Source of the DNA: Dioszegia crocea
Lineage: Eukaryota > Basidiomycota > Tremellomycetes > Tremellales > Bulleribasidiaceae
Reading direction: 5' to 3'
Length of the DNA stretch: 64,000 bases
Assembly: GCA_001600615.1 (NCBI GenBank)
Contig: BCKK01000002.1
Location: forward strand, 2,758,809 to 2,822,808
Under the pieces are notes generated by a model that was not told the DNA's origin, ran no database searches, and worked only from the letters and a program-made list of their open reading frames with translations. The position numbers were made by a program, and so were the translations under genes. Of the stretch, positions 1-11,532 are shown piece after piece. Position 1 is the stretch's first letter. Each line of letters opens with the position of its first letter.

Positions 1-1920
1 CGATCCGAACGATTGGCGGTCCGTGATTTCCCACCCGAGACTGATGGAGGATTCCCCAAGCGTGGACTACCGTCGGTGTTACTGGACTTTGGTGTTCGGC
101 GAGGCTGAGTGCGTCGTTCGGGAAGATGTATTCGGGCAGCCGTCTCCGTGCGAACAACACGCTCGGACGTCGTTCTCGGTTTGGACATCTGGCGCAGAAG
201 CCTGAACAGACTGGCTTGATTTGCTTCAGAGATGACCGGCGAGTGATTTGTTGCTGAGGTGGTATGGGCGCGACGCGATCCCGTCGGCGAGTCGTCTGGG
301 GACCTTGAGGTCTTTGATCGTGGGGTAGAGGAGGATAGTGCCCTCGGCAGGGCTGGAGCGGCGGTCTGGGGATCAGAGCCCAATCTAACCCGTCGGGAAG
401 GCCGCTTCATTGAAATGTGACTCACCAGTGAGATTCCACTGTGGGTCGGCTGATCAAGTGAGGCAATTGCGCGTGGGGCGGAATGCGCGCGGGACAAAGT
501 ACTGGACGTTTCCTTGGGCATACGACCGACCCGCATCCCTTCTGCCTCCTTTTTGCCCGCACGGGTGACATCTGACCGTTCCCGCGTCTTGCTGCTGCGT
601 GCCTGAGGTTTCCCGGGACCCTGCGCAGTCTTTGAGTCTCCTTGTGAATTTGAGACAGCTTCTGTTTTTGGCGCAGAATGAGTGCTGGAGGTGAGGGAAG
701 TAGGGGTGGGCTTTGCAATATCGGTGGAGGATGTCGATTCTGCGCGTTTCTGCCTCCTCTCCTCCTTTCGTCTCGACCTTTCCGACTCGTTGGCCTTCAC
801 TGCCATCTCGGCCTCTCTGCGCCCCTTGACCGGTTCGATGGTGGGAGAGAGCTCGAAAACCTTCGATGGATTACGGCGAATGTCCCTAAAGAGTTCGGTT
901 CTGAAGACATAAGCGAAAACAAAAGGTCGTTGAAGCAAGATACGCACAAATGAGTGACCTCGTCCAGATCATAGTCCGGCAGCCATACGCCTTTTCCGTC
1001 TTTCCATTTGGATGGTTCTAGCCTGAGATTGTCAGATATCATTCTGTCGACCGGGGTGCTAAAGACTCACATGCAGCGATCCTGAAACCAGACGACACTC
1101 GCCATCACCTCCCTCATCCCTTGCCTCCATCGGCGCTCATTCTCGGCATGCAGAATCCAGCGATGCTGCTTCAGCCTGACTCTCACCTGTCGCCGCTGCG
1201 TACCATTGGGTACAGGTTTGACGGGTATAGCCTTTCGAGGTGGTGCTGGGGCTGCGGAAGCTACTGATACCGGCTTTCCCTGTCTAGGCGCCGTCGTCCT
1301 CGACCAATGCGTGCGGATGGACTCGACAGTCGGCCACGCGGCGTAATCACGGATCTCGCTGCCTCGGGGAAAGATCTTTCGCTTGACGCCGCGTTGCTGG
1401 GTGCTTGTGCAGGGAACTGCGTATGTCTGATACCGGACAAGATGGCCTAGTATATCAGATACGGCTCACCCTGAGAGGTTGAGGACTTACCACGACGTTT
1501 AGGATCCAGCAGAGCCATTCTCAGCTCCGGCACTTGATCCCGCCATTTCTTGAACCTGCGGATACGGTACTTTGGGGAGGGATCTAGCTCCGCACAAGGA
1601 GGTGGGAGTCTCGAGTACGCAAGCGAGGGCGGGACAGGGTCGCGGTCAGGACGACGGTGGAAGAGTGCGGATGAGAGGAGTGTGCTGATTTTGCGATTGA
1701 GCTCTCGTGGGTTGAGCCTTGGGCGGATCTTGGGCTTATGTGATGACTTGTTTGGGCCTATCGAGGTGGCCGGGGTGCTAGCGCCTGATGGAGAGGGGAG
1801 AATCGAGGTCAGGGTGGCGCTGCGGGTCGTGTTGGTGTCGACGGTGGTGGTGCATGAAGACATGGTGCTCGAGTGATGAAGTTGTCGAGAGTGGCGAGGT
1901 GGAGTGATGGATCCCAGCAT
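1..1920 (-). CDS. Hypothetical Ser/Pro/Arg-rich protein, 3' end off the window
   Basis: I do not recognise a family. The coding path starts at ATG 1920 (a second in-frame Met is at 1863) and runs leftwards off the window. Exon 1 encodes a Ser/Thr-rich leader and a basic stretch. A 44-nt intron (donor near 1491, TACTAG acceptor), a second intron with a CTGAC branch, and a third with a GTGCGT donor restore one long open frame to base 1. The middle part is the most protein-like: a charged block ending in WILHAENERRWRQGM and then LTELFRDIRRNPSKVFELSP. The C-terminal half is low-complexity (Ser, Thr, Pro, Arg) with the basic cluster KRPSRRVRLG. No membrane segment or signal peptide is visible. The basic, disordered composition would fit a nuclear protein, but that is inference. 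It is divergent from the class II aldolase gene on the right. Confidence 0.6.
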
Positions 1921-2622
1921 ATCATACGCGGGATTTAAGTCTTCCAGGGGACGGAGATCGGGTAGGAGTCGATGGTGTGTGTTTTGTATGGCTATGGGTG
2001 GGTGAGGTGCAGTGAGAGTGGTGGGCGGAGATATGAGTTAGGCTGTGGTGAATGATTGTGGTCGATGTGTGAGGGACAGCTTAGTCTGGCTCTTACCATG
2101 GCTGGCCTTGAGCAGTGTCTGACGTGCTGGTCAAAGGTGGATGGCAAGAAAGGATTCTCAAGGAGCGATAGTCGCCGGTGGCGTATGTGAGGTTTGATAT
2201 CTGTTACCCCCGTCGATCCAGGGGTGAAGTTCTTCATGCACACAGGCGAACAAAGTACGAGCCTCTCAGTGCGAGGCTAAAACGTCGGGCGAACTCATAG
2301 CTATGAGTCCTGCAGGACATTGTACATTGTACAGTAATTATATGTAGGTTCTGCGGCTTGAAGGATTTGATGTGTGATGTGGCACAAAAAGAGCGTGACA
2401 AGAACTTACGGCATAGCGTGACAAGCCAAAGGAATGTGTCGGAACAGTCGGAGCCGCGTTCCGAGCGATAAGAGGCAAGTCCAGTCCGCCGCGGCCAATT
2501 GCTCCGGACCACTTGGCGTCAATATAGGCGAGGAGGGCCACGCGACGTACAGCCGAGGCCGGTCCACAACGCAGTACTTCGTCTTGAAGCTTGGGTCTTC
2601 AACATATTCATACTGGCGCACG
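1921..2622. other. Divergent intergenic region
   Basis: About 700 bases separate the start of the minus-strand hypothetical gene from the start of the class II aldolase gene. The open frames here are short, overlap on both strands, and lack a splice path into either neighbour. I see no RNA gene or repeat. It presumably holds both promoters. Confidence 0.5.
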
Positions 2623-3696
2623 ATGTCAAGCACTACGACGCAAACAGCTCATGCGACAAACGTCGCACCCGCTCCGCTAAAATTGCGCAACCCGGAGTTG
2701 ATACCTTCGCCTGCCACGAACTCATTCCCTTGCACCAAGGATGTAGAGTCTTCTCCGTTCCACGATGTTCAAACAGGACCGACACGCACGATGCTGCCGG
2801 TGTTTGACTCCCTCATGGAAGAGAGGAGATACAGGAAAGAGCATCTGGCGCTGGTATTTCGCATCATGCACCGGTTCAAACTAGCGGAGGGCATCGCGGG
2901 TATGTTCGCCTGCCTACTTTGATTGTGAAGCAAATGGCTTATTCACAGGTCACTGTAGTGTACGCGATCCTGTCGAGCCCGATACTTACTGGGTCAACCC
3001 GCAAGGCAAATCCTTCGCTCTTATGAAACAATCCGACTTGATACGACTCTCGGTCGCCGATGGGCGGATGGTTGAGGGACTGTCACCTGCCGACGCCTCA
3101 GCGTCCAGTATACACTCGCAGCTATACAAGACTTTGGGAAGAGGGGCGACAGGTGCAGAGGCTGTCGTCCACGTGCATGGACCGTATACCAAGGCGTTCT
3201 CAAGTCTGGGCCGTACTCTTGACATGATCAGCCAAGACGCATGTGCTTATCACAATGAGCAGGTGCTGGTTCCCTTCGGAGGTGAGCTCTTGTCTGGTCT
3301 CGTTGATCCCAAGCTGACAGCACAGGAGCGGTGTTTGACAACAAAGAAGGGGAGCGGATAGCATCAATAGTCGGGTCTGGCAAGATTGCCATACTCCAAA
3401 ATCATGGGATCATATCCTTAGGTCGGATGTCGATAGACGAAGCAGCTTGGTGGTGAGTCTATAGTCCGTTGCAAAGGATGCGCTGACATTGCAGGCAGAT
3501 CAACTTCGAGATGTGCTGTCAGGCGCAGTTGCTGGCCGACTCTGCGAGGCGGCCGACCGATACCATCGTTCAAGCTGGCCCAGACGAGATCGCATCAACC
3601 AAGGCGGAATTGGGAACTCCGCAGATGGGTTGGTTCTCGCTGGCCGCTTATGTGGAAGAGGAGGAGCGGCATTCGGGCGGCGAGCACAAGCTTTAG
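2623..3696 (+). CDS. Class II aldolase/adducin-domain protein (Mug14-like)
   Basis: Four exons give about 312 residues, with introns 2900-2948, 3282-3325 and 3453-3494. The fold is the zinc-dependent class II aldolase/adducin type. The two-His metal motif is visible as VVHVHGPYTKAFSSLGR and the third ligand as LQNHGIISLG. The N-terminal FRIMHRFKLAEGIAGHCSVRDP and C-terminal GWFSLAAYVEEEE stretches are typical of fungal relatives of S. pombe Mug14. Family members act on small sugar phosphates or have no known substrate, so no reaction is assigned. The start at 2623 (MSSTTTQ) is chosen because upstream in-frame codons do not resemble the family. It converges with the amidase gene, with 168 bases between the stops. 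A cytosolic enzyme is likely since no targeting signal is seen. Confidence 0.85.
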
Positions 3697-3864
3697 GCCA
3701 TCTATCGGTATGCAATGGGATTTTGGGATAAGCAAGCTGCATCGAGCGGTTGGCCCACAAGAGCTCGTCTTTCTTAGCATGACAGCAGCGCACGAATGCG
3801 TCCTCGGTCGCAGATTAAGCACACAATACATTCCCAAAAGATCATTTGCAACCAACATCATGCC

Positions 3865-5758
3865 TCACGCTAGAGTGTCATCCAGAGCTCGCATCACCAC
3901 CTCCGTGAGCTTAAGGACTCTCTCTTCCTCGAAGCGGAGACCGATAAGCTGCAGACCAACTGGAGCACCGACACTCTCTTCGGCATTATCTGAGAGTCAG
4001 CAGAAGCAGCACGATGAAGAAAGAAAACACGCACACTTCGCCCAGATGCCCTGTTCCATCTTGTTCCGTCCCGAGTAATTCTCCTTATTGGTATCATCCA
4101 GAGTCTGGAAACCAGCTGGGAAGACCGTCGCGCTCTGATCCGTCAAGTTCCAAGTACTTGTGTATGGAAGGTGAAGATCGAAGCCGTACTTGGGACAAGC
4201 AGACCAGGGAGTTGTTGGCGAGATAAGGCCATCGATGGGTCGACCAGTTCCGGTCGATTGAGCCGTGGCCATCCAGTGCTCGAGGGTCTTCTTGACAAAG
4301 ATAAGCCGGTCCATCTGAGTGTCCCATAGCTTCTCGACAGTGGGAGGTGTCGACCTCAATGACGCGTATGTGTCGCGGTAAGACTCGAGGCCCTCTGGCC
4401 ATGATTCACCGGATTGTGCGAGGACAGTCGCGATCTTGACACCGCCGTCACCTCGGAATAAGCGACTGATGAGTGCGATGGATTGTTCAGTGGCATATCT
4501 GCGAAATCAGCATGATATCGTTGCTATGATGATTGTCCACTTACGGTGTGTACTCAATGACTGTATGTCCCGCAGCCTCTAGCGCTTTTCGGGTCCGCTG
4601 TAGCGCCCTCTGCACGGGGGGAAGGGGTTTGACAACTCCGTCGTCTAACAGTATACCGAAGCACAGTTTCTCAGGAAGAGCGATCTGGCGCCAAGGGATC
4701 GGTACGACGCTTGGATCGGTAAGCCAGCCTTCGCTGTCGACGATGGATTTGGCCCAAAGTTCGAGGGAAGAGAGATCACTGGACATTGGCCCATTGATAC
4801 TGCGGACTGCCTCTTGACCAGGGAGACCAGAGCGAGCGCCGTATCTGAGCTATCAGCGCTATCCGGAGACGGAGATCCCTCAACTCACGTTGTGAAGCGG
4901 CCGTATGAAGGCTTGAGGGCAAAGATGCCGGTGAGAGCGGCTGGGATGCGCACGCTGCCTCCGATGTCGGTGCCAACGCCAAAGGGGGTGCCTGGCCATC
5001 AGCACACGGACCTACACACGCACAGACTTACCCCTTAGAGCTAAAAGCGAACTCTCACCGCCTGATGACCCTCCGCTACTCAGCCGTGTGTTGTGAGGAT
5101 TTGTAGTATAGCCGAAGATGTTGTTGTAGGTCTCCGGCATCATCATTGCGGTAGGCACATTGCTATCGGATCAGCGACGGCATGAAGCAGACATACGTTT
5201 TGCAGAGTATGATAGCGCCAAGCGATTTCAAAGTGCGGACAAGCTCGCTCTCCTTCTCTTGCGTTGCAGGATCATTTGTCCACGCGACGAAGCCGACCGA
5301 CGTATCGAGACCTTCGACGTTGAAGTTGTCTTTTAGTGAGATGGGCAGACCGTGGAGAGGACCTTTAAGGGAAGAGGCCTCGGCAAAAGACTTGTCCAGC
5401 GCGGAAGCCTCGGCGAGAGCTGCCTCGAATCTGATCTCGGACAAGCAATTCGTCTGACATGTCAGTACACCTCACAAGCTGAACTTACAAGTTGGTGAGC
5501 GATAGACGCGCGCTTCGCAAATGCTAGTACTACGTCGTAGCTCTTGAGTTCTCCCTTGCCCATCTGCTGCACCAATGTAGCTGCTGGTGACTCGGTGATG
5601 GCCAGCTCAGCAGAGCTCAAAATGCCGCAAGTCGCAGGGACATCCATGACGTGAACAGACGCAGCAGGTTTGATGCGCCATTCGTTGGGAATCAAAGCAA
5701 GAGTGCTGGCCTTCTTTGTGCTGGCGACTTCGGTCCATGTTGAGGGTTGGATGGCCAT
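3865..5758 (-). CDS. Amidase (acetamidase AmdS type)
   Basis: An amidase-signature enzyme that hydrolyses carboxamides to the acid plus ammonia. The Ser-cisSer-Lys triad is visible: Lys in [19 protein letters not shown], and the serines in [16 protein letters not shown] followed by [16 protein letters not shown]. The start [11 protein letters not shown] at 5758 gives the usual N-terminal helix region. Several short introns are needed. The last joins GIWAKY to [20 protein letters not shown], the standard C-terminal amidase motif, ending at the TGA at 3865-3867. Fungal relatives (AmdS, general amidase) supply nitrogen or carbon from amides. The gene is divergent from a Dal5-family permease, and their shared promoter carries three GATAAG motifs, consistent with nitrogen control by a GATA factor. 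The exact substrate is unknown. Confidence 0.92.
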
Positions 5759-6157
5759 CGTGAGCAGCTGAGAGGAATGAAGGAGAGGAGAAGTCGGTAT
5801 AGGTCGGTGGCAGGGGATGATGAGGTGCAACAAGGATCTTCTCGGAACCGTCCCCGAAGGCTTATCTTCTCGGCTAAACAGATGATGGCTGCTTCATCAT
5901 ATTGTGAGCCAAGACTCCGGGCGCGATAAGGGTGTTGTTCTCGAGGCTGCTAATCGTATAGGCCCGGAGTCGGTAAAACCTGATAAGGTCGTTCGGCTAC
6001 TTCGGCAATTTTTCGGCGCCACCCAAGCTACCTCCAGTCACTTTCGCTATCTTTGTTATCTACTGCAGGCCACAGATAGCAGATTGTTCACATAAAGCGA
6101 GCTGTTCCATGACAGAGGACCCTCCATCCTCCTCTGTCCCGATTCTATCAGTCCAAA
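5759..6157. promoter_or_regulatory. Divergent promoter with three GATAAG motifs
   Basis: This 399-bp region separates the amidase and MFS permease start codons. It contains CTTATC at 5861-5866, GATAAG at 5925-5930 and GATAAG at 5982-5987, plus AGATAG near 6074. GATA factors of the AreA/Gat1 class bind such sites in fungi to derepress nitrogen-scavenging genes. The sites are seen directly. Their use is inferred from the gene content. Confidence 0.5.
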
Positions 6158-8160
6158 ATGGCCGCCCCTGTCGGTCTCACCCGTAGTGGATCACTCACAG
6201 ACCTCGACGAGAAGAAGAACGCCGAGACCGATGTGGCTTTGGCAGACGCATATGATGATCAGTATGCTGATCCTGAGCGTTCGGGCGTGAATATCAAGAA
6301 GCTCATCCGCAAAGTGAGTCGTCTTGACCTCGTACATATCTGGAGCTTCACTGATGGACAGGTCGACCTCCGTCTACTTCCCGGTTTGGGTTTACTGTGA
6401 GTGGGTTGAGCCCTTGCTGGTGCCTCACTGACCGCTCAGCTACCTCTTTTCCTACCTTGACCGAACTGCCTTGGCCAATGCCAGTATCTTTGGCTTCCAA
6501 AGAGATTTGGGCATCGGTCAGACTGAATACAATCTGATTTCAACCATCTTCTTCATTGTAAGTCGCGCCCAAAGTCACAGCTGACCTCCAGCCTTATGGA
6601 CTTTTCGAAGTCCCCTCACAGATCGCCTTGATGTACATTGCTCCCCACACCTGGATATCCGTCATGGGTCTTGCTTGGGGTGTGACCATGACACTCTCTG
6701 GTCTTGTCCGGAACTTCAGTGGCGCCATGGCTGCTCGCTTCTTCCTCGGTGGTGAGTTTCTTTTTGTCTTTCATCATTCTGCAGCTAACGACTCAGTCAC
6801 TGAGGCTGGCTTCTTCCCTGCTGCTCTTGCCATCTGTGGTGACTGGTGAGTCGGATTGTACCTCGTTTCCTCAACATCACGCAACGTCATATTTCATCTC
6901 CTTCCTCTCCCTCCTTTGGGTGTGACTTTCGATGCTTCTGATGCGTGCGAGACCTTGTCTGACTCTCAGGTACCATCCTCTCAGTCTGCAGACCCGCATA
7001 GCATTCTTCTATACTATGGGTCAAGCTAGTGGCGCCTTTGGAGGTCTTCTTGCTTATGCTATCAATTACATCGACGGGGCCGGCGGCCTGTCTTCGTGGC
7101 GATGGTGAGTTTTCCTCCTCGCCGGCATTAGCATGTACTGATCATGGTCAGGTTGTTCATCATTGAAGGGATGTGCACGGTTGTACTCGCTCTCTGTCTG
7201 TACTTCGTTCTGCCCAACCGAGTCGACGACTGCAAATGGCTCAAACCGGAAGAAAAGACGGCAATTTGGGACCGAAAGTCTGCCGGTACTGCCGCCGACC
7301 CTCTTGCTCGCAAGTTTGAGTGGCACTACATATCAGAGTGTCTCAAGGGTATGTTGTTCTAACGCATATATCTACGCAAAGCTAATTAGGCAGATTACAA
7401 GGTCCTAATTCCTACCTGGCTCGCCATGGTCTCGAACATCGTCGGTTTTGGGTGAGTGGCGAACATTGCTGCGAGAATTCATCTGACATTTCAGTTTCGC
7501 TTTCCAGTTCCCCATGATCTTAACACAGATGGGCTTCGCTGCCGAGAGGGCGCAGCTGCTCACCGTCCCTGTGTAAGTCCATGCTCAGGACCCGAAGGCC
7601 AGCCTTGGCTGATTCCACCAGGCACATTATCGGATGTATTTTGACATTCCTTACCGGATATTTCAGCGATCGCATCGGCAAGCGATACCCCGGTCTCCTT
7701 TTCGGACAGGGTATGGTCCTTCTGGGATTGATCATGGTCTTCGCCTTCCCTATCGAGACCCGATTCATCGCTCCTCGCTACCTCGGCTGCCTCTTCATCT
7801 CCGCCGGCGGTAAGCTCTGCTACCCTGGTAACTTGACTTGGGTCAGCAACAACGCCGAGACGAACGGGAAGCGACACATTGCCATCGCCATCACCTGCAC
7901 AATGGGCAGTATCTCGACGATCGTGGGCACCAATGTCTACCTCGGTCGCGAAGCACCCAAATACACCACTGGCTTGAGCTTGAGTATTGTGAGTTTTCGT
8001 CGTTTCAGTGTTAGCCTGGATCATGCTGATATCTCAGGCACTCATTTCTTCCGCCCTGATTGCCACTCTCGTCCTCCGATCGCTATTGATTCGCGCCAAC
8101 AGGAAACTCGACGAGGCGCAGGGCGGCCGAATCGAGGGTGCATTCCGCTACATCTTGTAG
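6158..8160 (+). CDS. MFS permease, anion:cation symporter (Dal5/allantoate) family
   Basis: A plasma-membrane permease of the ACS branch of the major facilitator superfamily, about 490 residues from at least eight exons joined by short introns. The start is MAAPVGLTRSGSL at 6158, followed by a hydrophilic N-terminus and then LLYLFSYLDRTALANASIFG, the family's first-helix and DRTNIGNA-like motif. FFIPYGLFEVPSQIAL and the cytoplasmic-loop repeat GYFSDRIGKRYPG are also present. The C-terminus is short (GGRIEGAFRYIL). The family carries organic anions, vitamins, allantoate and small peptides. The adjacent amidase and oxoprolinase genes suggest a nitrogenous organic acid or amide, but the sequence does not fix the substrate. 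It converges with the oxoprolinase N-half. Confidence 0.9.
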
Positions 8161-8402
8161 GTGAAGTAGAAGGTGGAGGTGGCGGTCGGCATATTGCGAT
8201 CGTAAGATCCGACAGTGGTGGTCTGCTTTTTTTGGGATAGATGGTTAAATAGATGTCAATAATGGCTAGTCTTATGTTAGACTTACGTCTTGGTAGTTTT
8301 GTAATGATGAATAGTTGTTAGGTATGAGCCTTTTGAACGAGCAGCTGTCACTTGGTACGTCGATGCGTGGCAAGAATGTGTGTTCCGATGGGTAATCTAG
8401 TC

Positions 8403-11229
8403 TCATCTGGATACAAGTAGATGTCTGCTAGTAACTGTTGCTTTCCATGTTCTATTCTTGTCAGCCTGGCTCACACGGTGTGCAGTTCAGTCTCACGCGT
8501 TGACAAAGATCGTTTGGGTCTCATCAATGATCAGAGCTGGTCCAGTGATTACGTCTCCTCGATCCAGCTTGCCGAGCTCGTAGACGGGAATCATGGCCCG
8601 CTCGCCATATGTCTGCCCAGGAGGACATACGTACACCTCTTGTGTATTTGACACTTTCTCGCTACTCGATCCATCGACTGGTGTTGTTTGTAAGGTCTTG
8701 AGTTCTTCAAAGACCGTCTCTCCGGCCGATGATGCTGACTTGCCGGCTCCCTTGACCTGTTAAGTGAGCTCGGTCGAGATAGCTTCAATGTGGCAGGCAT
8801 GCTTACTTTGATGTCATCGACAACTATATCGCTATCCAGCAGGAAACCAAATTCCTGCTTGTACGCCACTCGGAACGCCTCGGCGAAGTCTTCGTCTTCT
8901 GGTTGTGGTCTGACAAGTCAGTTGGGAAGTAAACAGCTGAGGTGAGCTCGAGAGGAATAGAAGCATACATCATGAGGGATGTATCCGAGCCATTGAAGCG
9001 CATATGCAGCAAGCGTTCGAGATGGATCTGCCCTTCCCTGAAACCCTGCCGCTGTAGCTCTTTCGAGACTCGAGTCTGAAGAGCATCCAAGCGAGAGCGC
9101 AGAGCCGCAGATGTTGATGAGCTATATAACGACGAGCTTGGCTCTTGTGCCTCATGTACGCTTGGCTATCAGCGCCAGAATATCGATCACGACTTACCGA
9201 TCGGCTAGAGCCAGGCCATAGGCGGAGAGGATTGAAGAGTAGCGATGTATGAGTACTCGTGTAATGCCCAAACTCTGACTACTGATCAGTCTTCACCGAA
9301 AACATATGGGTAGAGCGACGAACCTCTGCGATTTCACATGCGTGTTGTCCACCAGCACCGCCGAATGAGGCCAGACTATACCATTAGTGAATGTCACAAG
9401 TTAGCAAACTTACATATGCTTTGATGTTGCAAATCCACGAGCTTCTGTCAAGGTCCTGATAGGCCGCGCCATGGTCTCATTGGCAATTTTGACGAAGCCG
9501 TAGATCTGAGACGATTGTCAGGGTTTGCGCCCAACTTGAAAGCTAGACCTACCATGGCGTCCAATGACATCTCCTTGCCTGTCTCGCTTTCGATCCGGGA
9601 TTGGAGGGCAGTGAAGGCTTTGAGAGAAGCCGACGGGTCGATAGGTTCGTCCTCTTTAGGCCCAAAGCATTTTGGGAAGCTGAGAATCAGCTCATTAAGC
9701 CCTCGGCCAAGACTCACATATCGGGGACAAGTCGGCCCAGCATTAGATTCGCATCAGTCAGAGCGAGAGGTCCACCCTTCCTATAACACGCTGGTCCGGG
9801 GTGTGCTCCGGCCGACTCGGGACCAGCGTGAAACATGCCATTTCGGAATGTTAGGCAAGAACCGCCACCCGCAGCGACTGTGTTGATATCAAGCTGCGGA
9901 CTTTGTATTGATATTCCAGCAGTCGTTGTCTCGTAGATGATTTCGTACCGTCCGTCAAATCGTGAGACGTCAGTTGAGGTACCGCCGACGTCAAATCTGA
10001 ATATGTGAGCTGAGATCACACATAGGGGTACATACCCGATAATGGGTGCTCGTTCTTTCTCGTCCCAGCTAGTGATTGCATAGCCGACAACACCTCCTGC
10101 TGGTCCGCTCAGTATCGAGTTGAGGCCGGTGAAGTTCTGGGAGTCAGCCTAGACGCAATCCCAACTTACATCCAGATTGACTAATCCTCCATCCGAACCC
10201 ATGAACTCCACACTAAGCCCGCCTTCGCGCCCGCCCTTAAACCCTGCGTAGAAGCCATCAAGGTATTCTCCCAAGACGGGTGTCAAGTAGGCGTCGGCTG
10301 TCGTGGATACCCCTCTGGGTACCATACGAATCATCGGGAGAAGTTGGGACGACAGGGAGATGTGATCGAAGCCGACCGCTTTACCAAGTCGGCCAACTAT
10401 AAGCTCATGATCCGGGAACGTGAAGCTGAACATCAGCTTAGGCCCAAGGACAACTTACGAATGAGCGAGAACCACAGCAATCGACCGGTATCCTTTCTTG
10501 TATAAAGCCTGCAGATCGTTCTTGACCGCCTCTTCGTTGATCTTCCTTATCACATGTACAGCTTCTCCGCTGAGACCTTGCCTGACCTCCAATCCCTCGC
10601 CTCCGAATCCCTTCTGAGCACCCTCACCCGAATAAGTCTGGTCAATCTCGCCGTCGTCTGACCATTTGATGGCATTCTGCGCGTGCTCTGGGTCTGAAGT
10701 GTATCCAACCAGAGTGACCCGCTCGTCCACTTCGACCACGTCTCCGTACAAGGTGGACGGCTTCTTGATGTGCAGGTCAAAGATGCGTGGCCGAGCTTGA
10801 TTTCCGATCTCCAGGAGGTCCTTGAAGCCTTTTGTGATGAATAGTGCGTGGTCCGTGCCTCTGCGCTCGAGAAGGGCATTCGTGGCGACAGTCGTGCTCA
10901 GCCTCACAGTATCTGGGGTCAGGCGGTTCCACAGTTAGCTTACCTATCTTGTCTACAGGTAGCAGTTCTCCGCGAGGGATGGTCTGTCCAGTCACTGTTT
11001 CGAGGATACGTCTGATGCCTTCGGTAGGTGCGTCCCGGTAGTTAGATGGATCCTGAGACAGAAGCTTGGCGATTGTCTCTTTGCGCGGTCCATCGAGCTC
11101 TGCCTCGTCTGGCCAAGATCTGAGAAGTCAACAGCACCCCAGTCATAACACATACGCGTAGACATCCGTAAATGTGCCTCCCCGGTCTATCGAGATTCGG
11201 ATCGAGCGATCGGCGACTGGCGAGCTCAT
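8403..11229 (-). CDS. OXP1: 5-oxoprolinase N-terminal half (HyuA-like, ATP-binding)
   Basis: This gene encodes only the N-terminal half, roughly 700 residues, of the ATP-dependent enzyme that opens 5-oxo-L-proline to glutamate. The start [20 protein letters not shown] carries the first phosphate loop. Other landmarks in order are [72 protein letters not shown] and [20 protein letters not shown]. These match the eukaryotic oxoprolinase (yeast Oxp1) rather than a generic hydantoinase. A final intron joins TQTIFVNA to [15 protein letters not shown], then TGA at 8403-8405. That is where the yeast protein passes into its HyuB half. The rest is encoded by the divergent gene starting at 11533. Many short introns are present. 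Confidence 0.88.
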
Positions 11230-11532
11230 TTTTAACTTCCAGGATGAGCTGAGCGCATTCAGGATTGAGCCTTCACTCTTTCCGCTTCTTCCGAGCAGTG
11301 AGTTGGCCGATGTGGACGTGAGGATGTATACTGACAGTGAAGAAGAGATCCGCCGGAAAAGCACCGAAGATAAGATTGTGTTCTCGACTGTCCACCAGCC
11401 ACTACTCTATCCGCCATCACCCATCATCAGGGCAAAGCCTGACTGTCACGCAGACCCGAGATTGCTTCGCTTGACAGAGACGATATCTCCTTTGCGTGTC
11501 AAGTGCCCGTAAATCTGATCGCCCATGACTAA
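11230..11532. promoter_or_regulatory. Shared bidirectional promoter of the split oxoprolinase
   Basis: Exactly 303 bases lie between the two divergent start codons of the oxoprolinase halves. One GATAAG motif is present at 11369-11374. No other recognisable element is seen. A shared promoter could keep the two halves co-expressed, which is inference. Confidence 0.5.

Noticed and set aside
422..718. Separate minus-strand gene near 422-718
   Set aside because: It is a different frame of the same hypothetical gene. The spliced frame runs straight through this interval.
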